Part shown: piece after piece, positions 7,940-15,947 of the stretch
Layout: each line of letters opens with the position of its first letter
Position numbering within the stretch: the stretch's first letter is position 1
NCBI GenBank assembly: GCA_019637555.1
Contig: JAHBVK010000051.1
Coordinates: 1-42,111 of the forward strand
Length of the DNA stretch: 42,111 nt
Direction: 5' to 3'
Source: Anaerolineae bacterium
Lineage (GTDB): Bacteria; Chloroflexota; Anaerolineae; Aggregatilineales; UBA2796
The notes under the pieces: generated by a model
The model's database searches: none
Seen by the model: the letters and a program-made list of their open reading frames with translations, nothing else
What the model was told of the DNA's origin: nothing
Translations under genes and position numbers: made by a program

Positions 7940-9970
7940 TTACAGCGCCTCCGCTAGCTTATCCCCGGTCGTGACGGGCTGCTGACAAACGAACTTGCGG
8001 CACACATACGCCGCCGCCTTGCCCTGCACGCGAGATCGATACGCCAGCAGCATCGGCTGTGCCTTCTCCCCTTGATCCACCGCCGCATAAGCGAGTATCG
8101 CATTGGGACGATAAGCCGTATTCACCACATCAATCAGTGGCTGCGCGTCGCCCTTCTCACCAATGATCGCCACCTCATCGATCCCACGCACCAGTAGATC
8201 GACGGCATTGAGCGCCTCTCCGAACGCTTGCGGATACTGCTGCATCGCCGCCACCAACTGCCCCACGATCCGGCGGCTGATCTCCTCGTAGCGCGCCTCG
8301 CCAGTGTAAGCGGATAGCTGCGCCAGCACTTTTGCCATCATGCTGTTGCCCGATGGCGTGGCGTTATCCTGCAAGCTGCGCGGACGTGCGATCAACTGCT
8401 CGTGATCATCGCTGGTATCGTAGAAGCCACCGTCCGGCGCCGCGTAATGCTGGATCGCTATCTCCGCCAATTCCAACGCCGCCTCGAAATAGCGCGTCTC
8501 GAAGGTCAGTTGGTACAGCGCCAGCAAGCCATCGAGCAAGCAGGCGTAGTCTTCCAGATAGCCGTTGTAATTAGCGACGCCATCTTTATAACTGCGGAGC
8601 AGCCGTCCATCCTTCTGCATCGTCGTGAGCAAGAACTCGGCGTTGCGGATCGCTGCCTGCCGATAGTCATCGCGTTTGAAGAACCGTGCGCCTTCCGCCA
8701 GACTCGCTAGCATCATGCCGTTCCACGCGGTCAGGACTTTGTCGTCTAGCCCCGGCGGGATTCGATGTGTGCGTGCAGCGTAGAGCGTATGCTTGGCGGA
8801 ATCGATCCGCTGCTGCAACTCCTCCACACTGATGTTCAACTTTTTCGCTACCACGTCATCATCAAGCAGCACGTTGAGGATGTTGCGTTCCTCGAAATTG
8901 CCGTGCTCGGTCACTCCCCAATACATCAGCGCCGCCTCCGCTTCGTCGGCTGGCAGCAGATCGCGGATTTCTTCTGGCGTCCACAGGAAGAACTTACCTT
9001 CCTCACCCTCGCTATCGGCATCGGTGGTGCTGTAGAAACCACCTTCCGGCGCGCTCATCTCCCGCAAGATGTAATCGTAGATTTCCTCCGCGATCCGCTT
9101 GAAAAAGGGATCACCGGACGACAACCATGTATGCATGTACAGCCGACTCAACTGCGAGTTGTCGTAGAGCATCTTTTCGAAATGCGGCACTAACCAGCGT
9201 TCATCCACGCTGTAACGCGCGAATCCCCCGCCGATCTGATCGTAGATGCCGCCGCGTGCCATCTTCTTCAGCGTGAAGGTGACAATGTTGAGCGCCTCCT
9301 CCGATTGCTGCGCCACCGCCCAGCGCAGCACGTACTCCAGATTCATCGGATTGGGGAACTTGGGTGCACTCCGCGTCAGACCACCATGCATCGGATCGAA
9401 GTCACGGATCATGCCTTGATATGCCTGCTCCAGCAGTGCCGGAGTCAGTTCACCACCGGAGAGTCCCAACTCGCTCCGCTGCAACCCACCCGTCACCTGC
9501 GCCGCGATGTCCTGTACATCGTCCCGCCGATTGCGATAGGCATCTAGCACCGCTGCCATCACGCGCGGAAATCCGGGCATCCCACGTGCATCGCGTGGTG
9601 GGAAGTACGTACCAGCGTGGATCGGGCGACCATCGGGCAGCAGAAATACCGTCATGGGCCAGCCGCCGTGACCGCCCGTGAACATCAGCGTCGCTTGCAT
9701 GTAAATATCGTCAATGTCAGGGCGTTCCTCCCGATCTACCTTGATGTTGATGAACTCGCGGTTCATGAACGCAGCGATCTCAGGATTTTCAAAGCTCTCG
9801 TGTGCCATCACATGGCACCAGTGACAACTGCTGTAGCCGATGCTCAACAAGATCGGTTTATCGTCGCGGCGGGCAGCTTCAAATGCCTCCTCACCCCACT
9901 GATACCAGTCCACGGGATTATTGGCGTGTTGACGCAGATAAGGGCTGGTGGCGTTAGCCAGTCGGTTCAT
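7940..9970 (-). CDS. Thioredoxin-domain protein of the YyaL/SSP411 (DUF255) family
   Basis: The 676-residue protein starts with the family hallmark NRLANATSPYLRQHANNPVDW, then a thioredoxin-like domain with a CHWC redox motif (C49, C52 in GYSSCHWCHVM) and ends in a long alpha/alpha-barrel region resembling N-acylglucosamine epimerase/glycosidase folds (AWNGMMLASLAEGARF, NGYLEDYACLLDGLL). Length and domain order are normal for the family, which is widespread, cytosolic and of unproven function. No signal peptide is seen, so the CHWC pair probably acts in cytoplasmic redox or sugar-related chemistry. The gene stands alone, with a palindromic repeat after its stop. Confidence 0.92.
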   Translation of the reverse strand: MNRLANATSPYLRQHANNPVDWYQWGEEAFEAARRDDKPILLSIGYSSCHWCHVMAHESFENPEIAAFMNREFINIKVDREERPDIDDIYMQATLMFTGGHGGWPMTVFLLPDGRPIHAGTYFPPRDARGMPGFPRVMAAVLDAYRNRRDDVQDIAAQVTGGLQRSELGLSGGELTPALLEQAYQGMIRDFDPMHGGLTRSAPKFPNPMNLEYVLRWAVAQQSEEALNIVTFTLKKMARGGIYDQIGGGFARYSVDERWLVPHFEKMLYDNSQLSRLYMHTWLSSGDPFFKRIAEEIYDYILREMSAPEGGFYSTTDADSEGEEGKFFLWTPEEIRDLLPADEAEAALMYWGVTEHGNFEERNILNVLLDDDVVAKKLNISVEELQQRIDSAKHTLYAARTHRIPPGLDDKVLTAWNGMMLASLAEGARFFKRDDYRQAAIRNAEFLLTTMQKDGRLLRSYKDGVANYNGYLEDYACLLDGLLALYQLTFETRYFEAALELAEIAIQHYAAPDGGFYDTSDDHEQLIARPRSLQDNATPSGNSMMAKVLAQLSAYTGEARYEEISRRIVGQLVAAMQQYPQAFGEALNAVDLLVRGIDEVAIIGEKGDAQPLIDVVNTAYRPNAILAYAAVDQGEKAQPMLLAYRSRVQGKAAAYVCRKFVCQQPVTTGDKLAEAL

Positions 9971-10329
9971 CGTGTGCCTCGTAGATGCTAGGGATTGCGA
10001 TTGAGTCTCGTATTTTAGAAAAAGGTAGCAGATGCGGCGCAGGAATACTACTTACGGAGGCGGTTAGCTTTCCCGTGTGCTGTTCAAACTAACTTGACAT
10101 ACTAACTTGGGTAGCATGGCATTAGGGCTTAGCCAGCGCTTAATTCGCGTCCGTAAACCTTATCATTATCGACCCGAAATATGCAGCCGGAGGTTTTGAA
10201 CTGAGTTATTTCCAAGCTAAAAGCGCATCGCAGCAACTCGCAACGATGAACGTACCCGCCAGTATGGTTATCGTGTACCCTGCCTGCAGATATGTTGATT
10301 CCCGGAGCACGGCGTTCAGGAGTCACTAC
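9971..10329. other. Intergenic region between two minus-strand genes
   Basis: About 360 bp without a convincing gene. One minus-strand frame (10129-10326, 65 codons) has no family resemblance and no clear ribosome site, so I do not call it. A short tandem duplication ACTAACTTG-ACAT-ACTAACTTG is visible near 10088-10109. The promoter of the 7940 gene should lie here, but I cannot place it. Confidence 0.4.
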
Positions 10330-11463
10330 TTAGATTGGCATCGGCTTGCCCGCTAGCAGTGCATCGTAACAATCGACCAGTTCATCCATCATCGCGGGCC
10401 ACGATTGCCGCTCGGCGGCAGTGCGGGCAGCCAGCCGCATCGTTTCCAGCTTTTCCGGCGTAGCAACAATTCGCTGCACGCCGTTGACCATACCTTCGAC
10501 ATCATCGACATCGAAGGTGAAGCCGGAAACATCCTCCGCGATCATATCCTGAGCACCGCCAACGCGACTGGAAACGACTGGCACGCCTGACGCCATCGCC
10601 TCAAGGATCACCAGTCCAAAGCTCTCGAACGCCGAAGGGAATACAAACACATCGGCACTGGCATATGCCTGCGATAGTTTCTCACCCTTGAGATAACCCA
10701 CGAAATTGACGGGCAGCCCCTTGAAATGTTCGCGCAAACTCGCTTCCATCGGACCGCCACCGACCAGCGCCAAGCGCGTGCCCGGTACTCGTTCTAGGAC
10801 CGCACGAATCTCGTGTATCTGTTTTTCCGGTGCTAATCGTCCGACATAGAGTAGCAATTTATCTTCGGGATGTCCGTCAGAAAGCAGTTCACGCATCGCC
10901 ATATCGCGGTTGCGCGGATGGAACATCTCGGCATCGACACCACGTCGCCACAAGCCAACCTGTTTGACGCCATTGGCACGCATCTGCTTCTGCACCAACC
11001 GCGATGGGGCGAGTGAATAGCGGCTGTGGTTGAACGCCCACGTAGTCACGCGCGTGGTCATCCCCCCAACGAGTGGCACTTTATAGAAGCGTGCTGCCCG
11101 CTCAACATCCAGATGGAATGACGACAGCGCGGGCACCTTGAGCCACTGCGCGAATAGGACTCCAGCCAGCCCCGTCCATACCGGATGGAAGCTGTGCATT
11201 AAATCGGGCTTGAAGCTCTGTACTCTGCGGTAAGTGGTGGGCATGACGAAGCTGATGCGGCCTTCAGGATAGACGGGGTTTCGCATCGCCGGAATGCGCA
11301 GCACCGGATGTCCGGCGTACTCGTCGATCTTGCCGCCATGATCGGGCGCGACCACCAGCGCCTTGATGCCTCGTCGCTGCAAATGTTCCAGCGTCAGACA
11401 CAAGACTCGTACAATACCATCGATTTTGGGCAGGAAAGTTTCAGTATAGATGACTACACGCAT
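10330..11463 (-). CDS. GT4-family glycosyltransferase (mannosyltransferase-like)
   Basis: The 377-residue protein has the GT-B fold pattern: an N-terminal acceptor domain beginning VVIYTETFLPKIDGIVRV (similar to starts of glycan-modifying GT4 enzymes such as MgtA), and a nucleotide-sugar domain with LLYVGRLAPEKQI and the E-x7-E motif ESFGLVILE in FPSAFESFGLVILEAMASG. Relatives transfer mannose or glucose from a nucleotide sugar to lipids or glycans on the cytoplasmic face of the membrane. Specificity cannot be read from sequence. It is monocistronic here and divergent from the LysM lipoprotein gene. Confidence 0.9.
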   Translation of the reverse strand: MRVVIYTETFLPKIDGIVRVLCLTLEHLQRRGIKALVVAPDHGGKIDEYAGHPVLRIPAMRNPVYPEGRISFVMPTTYRRVQSFKPDLMHSFHPVWTGLAGVLFAQWLKVPALSSFHLDVERAARFYKVPLVGGMTTRVTTWAFNHSRYSLAPSRLVQKQMRANGVKQVGLWRRGVDAEMFHPRNRDMAMRELLSDGHPEDKLLLYVGRLAPEKQIHEIRAVLERVPGTRLALVGGGPMEASLREHFKGLPVNFVGYLKGEKLSQAYASADVFVFPSAFESFGLVILEAMASGVPVVSSRVGGAQDMIAEDVSGFTFDVDDVEGMVNGVQRIVATPEKLETMRLAARTAAERQSWPAMMDELVDCYDALLAGKPMPI

Positions 11464-11599
11464 GGCAAACAGCTAATGCTTATTCTGGATTCAGCGTTTT
11501 GAATGAGGCTTCAATTGCGAAGCCCAACGATTGTACCGCGTCATTGTTAAATCGTCGTGATGTAAGGTATCATGTGCCAACAACGGTGAGGTGCTAACG

Positions 11600-12505
11600 A
11601 TGCGTCGAAAAGTTACGCTGATGTCGCTGCGTCAAGCAAGCAAACGCAATCTCAATTACGCGGTTAATCGTGTCCGGCGGGCAACCCGTTGGTGGTGGAT
11701 CGCCGCCTTCGTGATCTTGCTGGCGGGCTGCTTCCAATCTGCTGGAACGAACATTGAGCCAACTACAGTCGATCTGAACCAGTTAGCGACGCTGCCAACC
11801 GCCACGCCATTCATCACGCCAATCGGTGAGGGTGGTTACGTTGTGCCGACTGATACTCCCGGACCTCCTCCGGCTGAACTGCCAACACTGCCACCCGTAG
11901 AACCGACTCAAGCACCCGTCGATGTCGCGCAGCCAACCACGACATTGGATGTATTTGCACCCGTCGATGATCCTAACGCGCTGCCGACTCTGCCGGGAAT
12001 GCTGGCGACGCCAACGGCGATACCACCGGAATCTCTGATCACCCCGACGCCCTCCTCCGGAACGGACTTGCTACCAACACCGACAGCATTAGCTGGCGAC
12101 CAGCCTTGCGAACATACCGTGCAGCCGGGTGAGTGGTTCTACAGCATTGCCCGCAAATACAACATCGATCCGGCGGCGTTGATCGCGGCAAACCCGCGCA
12201 TTAATCCTGATGCACTGCAACCCGGTGATGTCTTGATCATCCCGAATTGCAGCGGACAGCCGACGGCGACTCCCGTGCCCGCCGATCCTAATATTGCAGC
12301 GCCGACGGTTGATCCAGCGGCTGCACCTACCGAAATGCCCTCCCCGATTCCGGCAGGACGGACGTATACCGTTGTTTCAGGCGACACCCTCGGCAGTATT
12401 GCCCGCAAATTCGGTGTCACGGTGCAAGACATCAAGACGCTGAACGGACTGACCGATGACTTCTTGAGTGTTGGTCAGGTGCTGCAAATTCCAGCGGCAG
12501 AGTAA
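11600..12505 (+). CDS. Lipoprotein with two LysM domains
   Basis: A long basic N-terminus (~33 residues) precedes a hydrophobic stretch ending in the lipobox LLAGC (Cys at about residue 44), so the mature protein is likely lipid-anchored outside the membrane. A Thr/Pro-rich linker of about 120 residues leads to LysM 1 (HTVQPGEWFYSIARKY, about 171-217) and LysM 2 (YTVVSGDTLGSIARKF, about 255-300), separated by another Pro/Thr linker. LysM binds N-acetylglucosamine polymers such as peptidoglycan. ATG 11600 follows GGTGAGG at 11585-11591; a GTG at 11591 and an ATG near 11621 are alternatives. The latter would give a more usual signal length. Confidence 0.88.
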   Translation: MRRKVTLMSLRQASKRNLNYAVNRVRRATRWWWIAAFVILLAGCFQSAGTNIEPTTVDLNQLATLPTATPFITPIGEGGYVVPTDTPGPPPAELPTLPPVEPTQAPVDVAQPTTTLDVFAPVDDPNALPTLPGMLATPTAIPPESLITPTPSSGTDLLPTPTALAGDQPCEHTVQPGEWFYSIARKYNIDPAALIAANPRINPDALQPGDVLIIPNCSGQPTATPVPADPNIAAPTVDPAAAPTEMPSPIPAGRTYTVVSGDTLGSIARKFGVTVQDIKTLNGLTDDFLSVGQVLQIPAAE

Positions 12506-12526
12506 CTGTCTTCATCCTCAATTGTC

Positions 12527-12552
12527 CCCTCGCCGACTAAGTGCGGCGAGGG
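12527..12552 (+). terminator. Hairpin after the LysM lipoprotein gene
   Basis: A perfect 9-bp stem (CCCTCGCCG at 12527-12535 with CGGCGAGGG at 12544-12552) closes an 8-base loop 21 bp after the lipoprotein stop. A weak T-containing tail follows. It resembles, more loosely, the CCCCTCTCC palindromes elsewhere in the window. Confidence 0.5.
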
Positions 12553-12581
12553 AGAATATCTTTGTGTCATGGATGGGGTTC

Positions 12582-13100
12582 ATGATTAAGCAGATAGATG
12601 CGCAAGAACTGTCGCATAATCTCGATTCCTATGTGGAATTACTGTGTGATGTGGTCGAGAATGGCGCGTCGGTCAACTTCATCGCGCCAATGAGCAAAGA
12701 GGATGCAGTAGATTACTGGCGTCGCATTGCAGAGCAGATCGAGCGTGGTGAACGGGTGGTGCTGGTCGATGAAGAGGTTGGTTTGCGCGGCTGCGTGCAT
12801 CTGATCCCCGCGACCACGCCGAACGGACGGCATCGCGCCGAAGTGCAGAAGGTGCTAGTTCGCAGTTCGCAACGTCGGCGCGGCATTGGCAAGGCGCTGA
12901 TGAACGCCATCGAAGCGCAGGCGCGGCAGATGGGCATCAAACTGCTGGTGCTGGATACCGAGCGCGATAGTTCCGGCGAGGCGTTGTATACCGCTTGTGG
13001 CTGGCAGCGTGCTGGCGTGATCCCGCAGTTCGCACTGAATCACGATGGCAGCAAGTACGTCGATACAGTGTATTTCTACAAACTGCTGGGTAACGAGTGA
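12582..13100 (+). CDS. GNAT-family N-acetyltransferase
   Basis: The 172-residue protein carries the acetyl-CoA-binding motif A (VLVRSSQRRRGIGKALM; Q/R-x-x-G-x-G/A) after strand beta-4, and the downstream LLVLDTERDSSGEALYTACGWQ typical of GNAT motif B. These enzymes transfer an acetyl group to an amine; the VLDTERDSSGEALY version is common in small-molecule (antibiotic-type) acetyltransferases, but the substrate is unknown. ATG 12582 is chosen with GGATGGGG just upstream; the longer frame from 12468 would overlap the LysM gene and add an unrelated N-terminus. Confidence 0.85.
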   Translation: MIKQIDAQELSHNLDSYVELLCDVVENGASVNFIAPMSKEDAVDYWRRIAEQIERGERVVLVDEEVGLRGCVHLIPATTPNGRHRAEVQKVLVRSSQRRRGIGKALMNAIEAQARQMGIKLLVLDTERDSSGEALYTACGWQRAGVIPQFALNHDGSKYVDTVYFYKLLGNE

Positions 13101-13130
13101 TGAGTGAGAGCTGCGGTTGCGATAGTTGGC

Positions 13131-13160
13131 ACGTGTTCCGGCGCTAAAGCAGCGGGCTGA
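13131..13160. repeat. Possible short dispersed repeat (CGCTAAAGCA type)
   Basis: The sequence around CGTG...CGGCGCTAAAGCAGCGGGCT is similar to 19245-19274 (CGTG...CCGACGCTAAAGCATCGCGCT). Both copies are intergenic. The similarity is short, so this is a tentative call. Confidence 0.3.
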
Positions 13161-13271
13161 AGCTAGAGCCAACCAATCGGCTTAGATGTAGCTTTTGGGG
13201 CACTCCGTTACTCTGGCACTTTGGGTACTTAGCACGTAGCACTTTTTTCTTCCAACAGGAGAGGGCAACTT

Positions 13272-14021
13272 ATGGCTCAATTTACGGATCGCGTCGCTAT
13301 TGTCACGGGCGCAAGCCGCGGGATCGGGCGGGGAATCGCGCTGGAACTGGCGAAGCGGGGCGCGACGGTGGTGATCAACTACAACGCCAGTGCGGACGCC
13401 GCTAATGCGTTAGTGGCTGAGATCGAGGCGTTGGGCAGCAAGGCACTGGCGGTGCAAGCGGATGTCAGCAATACCGCTGCCGCTGAGTCGTTGATCAAAG
13501 CGGCGGTGGATACTTACGGCAAGCTGGATATTCTGGTCAACAATGCGGGAACAACGCGTGACGGTTTGATCATGATGATGAAGGAAGAAGATTGGGACAC
13601 GGTACTCGATACCAATCTCAAGAGTGCGTGGAATTGCAGCAAGTTCGCCGTCAAAACGATGATGCGTAAACGCTACGGGCGCGTGATCAACATTACCAGT
13701 GTCAGCGGCATCGCGGGCAATGGCGGGCAAACGAATTACAGCGCCAGCAAGGCGGGCATGATCGGCTTGACCAAAGCGTTGGCGCGGGAAGTCGCCGGAA
13801 GGCAGATCACCGTGAACGCCGTCGCACCGGGATTCGTGGGCACTGACCTGACCAATAATCTGCCGCCTAACCTGTTGGAGCAGATCAACAAAGCGATCCC
13901 GTTGGAGCGGTGGGGATCGATTGACGACGTAGCTTATGCCGTCGCGTTTCTGGCGTCGGACGAGGCGAGCTACATCACAGGGCAAGTCCTCTCTGTTGAT
14001 GGTGGCATGGTGATGGGCTAG
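13272..14021 (+). CDS. fabG: 3-oxoacyl-ACP reductase FabG-type short-chain dehydrogenase
   Basis: The 249-residue protein is a classical SDR: NAD(P)-binding TGASRGIG at 12-19, NNAG at 90-93, catalytic Ser143 in ITSVSG, Tyr156 and Lys160 in NYSASKAG, and the closing segment YITGQVLSVDGGMVM. FabG reduces 3-oxoacyl-ACP with NADPH in fatty acid synthesis. The overall match (GNGGQTNYSASKAG, TRDGLIMMM) is close to true FabG, but no other fab gene is beside it, so another keto substrate is possible. AGGAGAGGG lies just upstream of ATG 13272, and a strong intrinsic terminator follows, so the gene is monocistronic. Confidence 0.85.
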   Translation: MAQFTDRVAIVTGASRGIGRGIALELAKRGATVVINYNASADAANALVAEIEALGSKALAVQADVSNTAAAESLIKAAVDTYGKLDILVNNAGTTRDGLIMMMKEEDWDTVLDTNLKSAWNCSKFAVKTMMRKRYGRVINITSVSGIAGNGGQTNYSASKAGMIGLTKALAREVAGRQITVNAVAPGFVGTDLTNNLPPNLLEQINKAIPLERWGSIDDVAYAVAFLASDEASYITGQVLSVDGGMVMG

Positions 14022-14057
14022 GCTCGTTTCTTAGCTGTCCGTTGCTTAAGGCGATTG

Positions 14058-14091
14058 CGCGCTCAGTTTCACCTAGACTGAGCGCGTTTTT
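14058..14091 (+). terminator. Intrinsic terminator of the fabG-type gene
   Basis: A perfect 10-bp stem (CGCGCTCAGT at 14058-14067 with ACTGAGCGCG at 14077-14086) closes a 9-base loop and is followed by TTTTT. It lies 36 bp after the stop codon. Confidence 0.9.
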
Positions 14092-14244
14092 GTTCGCCTC
14101 CTACTCTCTGCATCTCCTCCTCCTCCGTGTGGTAGCGCCTCCAAGTGATGACCCCACTTCCTCCTTTCTGATGATGAGGTGAAAGCGGTTTTCTACGACA
14201 CTGTAGACATTGACCGATACACCTGAGAAACACACGAGGACAAC

Positions 14245-15363
14245 ATGAAGACGCAATTGAAATACAAGCTGAGACTGTTGGTCGCCATCGTTCTGGTGGC
14301 AGTCACCGCCTCCCGCGTGGATTTACGTGCGCTGGCAAAGACCAAACTCACCGAATCGATCACTACTTCCGGTGGCTTGACGGTGAAATACACGGATGAT
14401 CTGACGGCGGAAGAAGCTCAAGAGTATTCCGTTGACCTTGCCAACGAGGATGAGAGTTTTGCGGTGAGCGTCTCTTACGGCAGCGATGTACTGCCCGGAC
14501 GCGGTATACAGAGCGCCGAAGAAGCGTGGGAATCACTGCTCGGTTCGCTATCCGATGACTTCATTATTGATACCGATGATGCCGAGCAAATTGAGCTGGA
14601 TAACGGCACGGGCATTTTGCAGCCCTATGAGTTTGGTGGCTCTTACGGTTACTTCGTGTTCCTTGACACCAATGATGGATCGCTGCTGTTCGGCTTCGTC
14701 TACCTCGGTGGGGAAATTGACGACGATCAGTACAATCTGGCGCTAGAGATCACCGGTTCCGCCAGCTATGATGCCGCCGATTGCATTGATTGCGATGAGG
14801 GTGGTTTCGATGGCAGTGACATCATCGGTGGTGGCGATAAAGATGATACCGATGCCGATGCTGATGTCGAAGATGATAGCGACAATGGCAACAACAGTGA
14901 GGTCGAAAACACCATCTTCTTCAGCGAAGGCGCACAGATCAGTATCCCCGAAGGTTGGGAACATGCCGATGAAGAAGTCACTGATCAGGCGGTACTGCAC
15001 TTCGTTGACTCCGACGCCATCACGATGACCATCAGCTTCGCCAGCTTCGAGTCGGAAGAAGAAGTAGAGACGTATATGGGACTGCTGCTGCCAATCTACG
15101 CCTCAACGGGCAACGATCCCAACCTCGACCCCGATGATCCGTTCAGCTTTGCGCCGGATTTGGAGACCTACCAGACTGACGATGGACGCAACATCGCCAT
15201 CTACCAGAATGATATGGTCGTCGTCATCTTCGTAGACCTTGGGGATAACTATCTCGGTACAGTGGTCGCCACGACCTACGACACCGATGCGGCTGCCGAG
15301 TTCTTCGATCAGATGGATGAGGGGACGCGCGCCGTCGCAGAGAGCTTTATCTTCAGCGAGTAA
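14245..15363 (+). CDS. Secreted acidic protein with two similar domains and an Asp-rich linker
   Basis: A signal peptide (MKTQLKYKLRLLVAIVLVAV, cleavage near ALA-K) is followed by two domains of ~150 residues. Each starts with a strand pair about a flat, exported beta fold (GGLTVKYTDDL / GAQISIPEGWEHAD) and ends with a helix-strand unit, so an internal duplication is likely. Between them lies an extremely acidic linker (about residues 180-222) made mostly of Asp, Gly, Asn and Glu. The protein resembles PsbP-like or lipoprotein-type stress proteins in outline, but I do not recognise a family. The linker might bind divalent cations. GAGGA before ATG 14245 supports the start. Confidence 0.7.
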   Translation: MKTQLKYKLRLLVAIVLVAVTASRVDLRALAKTKLTESITTSGGLTVKYTDDLTAEEAQEYSVDLANEDESFAVSVSYGSDVLPGRGIQSAEEAWESLLGSLSDDFIIDTDDAEQIELDNGTGILQPYEFGGSYGYFVFLDTNDGSLLFGFVYLGGEIDDDQYNLALEITGSASYDAADCIDCDEGGFDGSDIIGGGDKDDTDADADVEDDSDNGNNSEVENTIFFSEGAQISIPEGWEHADEEVTDQAVLHFVDSDAITMTISFASFESEEEVETYMGLLLPIYASTGNDPNLDPDDPFSFAPDLETYQTDDGRNIAIYQNDMVVVIFVDLGDNYLGTVVATTYDTDAAAEFFDQMDEGTRAVAESFIFSE

Positions 15364-15640
15364 GCGGGAAGAGAGTGCTGAGGCAAGAAAGTGCCGGAAG
15401 TACCGATAGTACCAGAGTACTGAAGTGCCAGTGGATAGGCTCTCGATAGCGAATACAGCGCGATAATGGGCGCGGTGGGATGACAGGAAACAAAGTCGTC
15501 TCTACCGCGCCCTGATATTTACAGGAATAACAGGTGCGGTATCAGGAGTTTGGTAAGGGGGAAGTTGGGATCAGGTTGGAGGAAGCCCGGATAAGTGAGC
15601 GGTGCGGAGGAGAGCAGACAGACGAAAATCCAACGGTGCG
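15364..15640. other. Intergenic: phased AGTGCY run and long-loop hairpin
   Basis: No gene is seen. AGTGCY/AGTACY hexamers begin at 15374, 15390, 15399, 15408, 15416 and 15424, i.e. mostly every 8-9 bases. Further on, GGGCGCGGT (15468-15476) is complementary to ACCGCGCCC (15504-15512) across 27 bases, and TGATATTT follows. The hairpin could terminate the acidic-protein gene. The meaning of the phased hexamers is unknown. Confidence 0.5.
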
Positions 15641-15727
15641 GATCGGTTGCCCGATGGGAGCACGCGGCGTACAATAGCATACGATTGACAGCAAGCCCGC
15701 AGTAATAGCGGGTTTCTTTGTATCTAG
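15641..15727 (+). repeat. Direct repeat copy A (87 bp, terminator-like)
   Basis: Nearly identical to 18559-18644 over its whole length, with differences clustered at two short points. It starts GATCGGTTGCCCGATG and ends TATCTAG, and contains CGGCGTACAATAGCATACGA unchanged in both copies. A hairpin (AAGCCCGC at 15693-15700 with GCGGGTTT) followed by CTTTGT resembles an intrinsic terminator. The two copies bracket the TIR stub, the headless secreted protein and the propeller gene. Confidence 0.85.
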
Positions 15728-15746
15728 CGCCGGAGTGGGATCGGGT

Positions 15747-15947
15747 ATGGCGGGCAAGGCAAACATCAGCAAGCAGATTTTCATCTCCTATTCGCGCGTC
15801 GATGCGGATTTTGCGCGGACGCTGTACGCTGAACTGGCGGCACTCGGCTTCACACTGTGGCGGGATCGCAGTGAGATGGAGGGCGGCGAGAACTGGTGGC
15901 TGCAAATCGAGGAGGCGATTCGCGGTGTGGAGACGATGGTGCTGTGA
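15747..15947 (+). pseudogene. Truncated TIR-domain gene (N-terminal stub)
   Basis: The frame from ATG 15747 (or GTG 15735) encodes a convincing TIR start: KQIFISYSRVDADFARTLYAEL, then GFTLWRDRSEMEGGENWW and IEEAIRGVETMVL, where it stops at 15945-15947. TIR domains are ~130-150 residues and the NADase glutamate lies after this point, so the stub cannot be catalytic. In related bacteria this domain begins long TIR-WD40 or TIR-effector proteins; the rest is absent here. Directly after the stop, another frame carries the middle of a different protein, so the 3' part was probably lost by a deletion or recombination near 15945. Confidence 0.75.

Noticed and set aside
10129..10326. 65-codon minus-strand frame between the GT4 and YyaL genes
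   Set aside because: No ribosome site, no recognisable fold and biased composition; likely chance.
13131..13160. Possible structured RNA around the CGCTAAAGCA repeat
   Set aside because: The similarity to 19245-19274 is short and no conserved stem could be drawn in both copies.
15690..15715. TTGACA followed by TAATA-like sequence in the direct repeats as a promoter
   Set aside because: The spacing is only about 9 bases, too short for a sigma-70 promoter; the hairpin reading fits better.
15718..15945. 5' part of the long plus frame through the TIR stub
   Set aside because: It is the TIR gene read out of frame, rich in Arg and Trp, so it was not taken as coding for the downstream protein.
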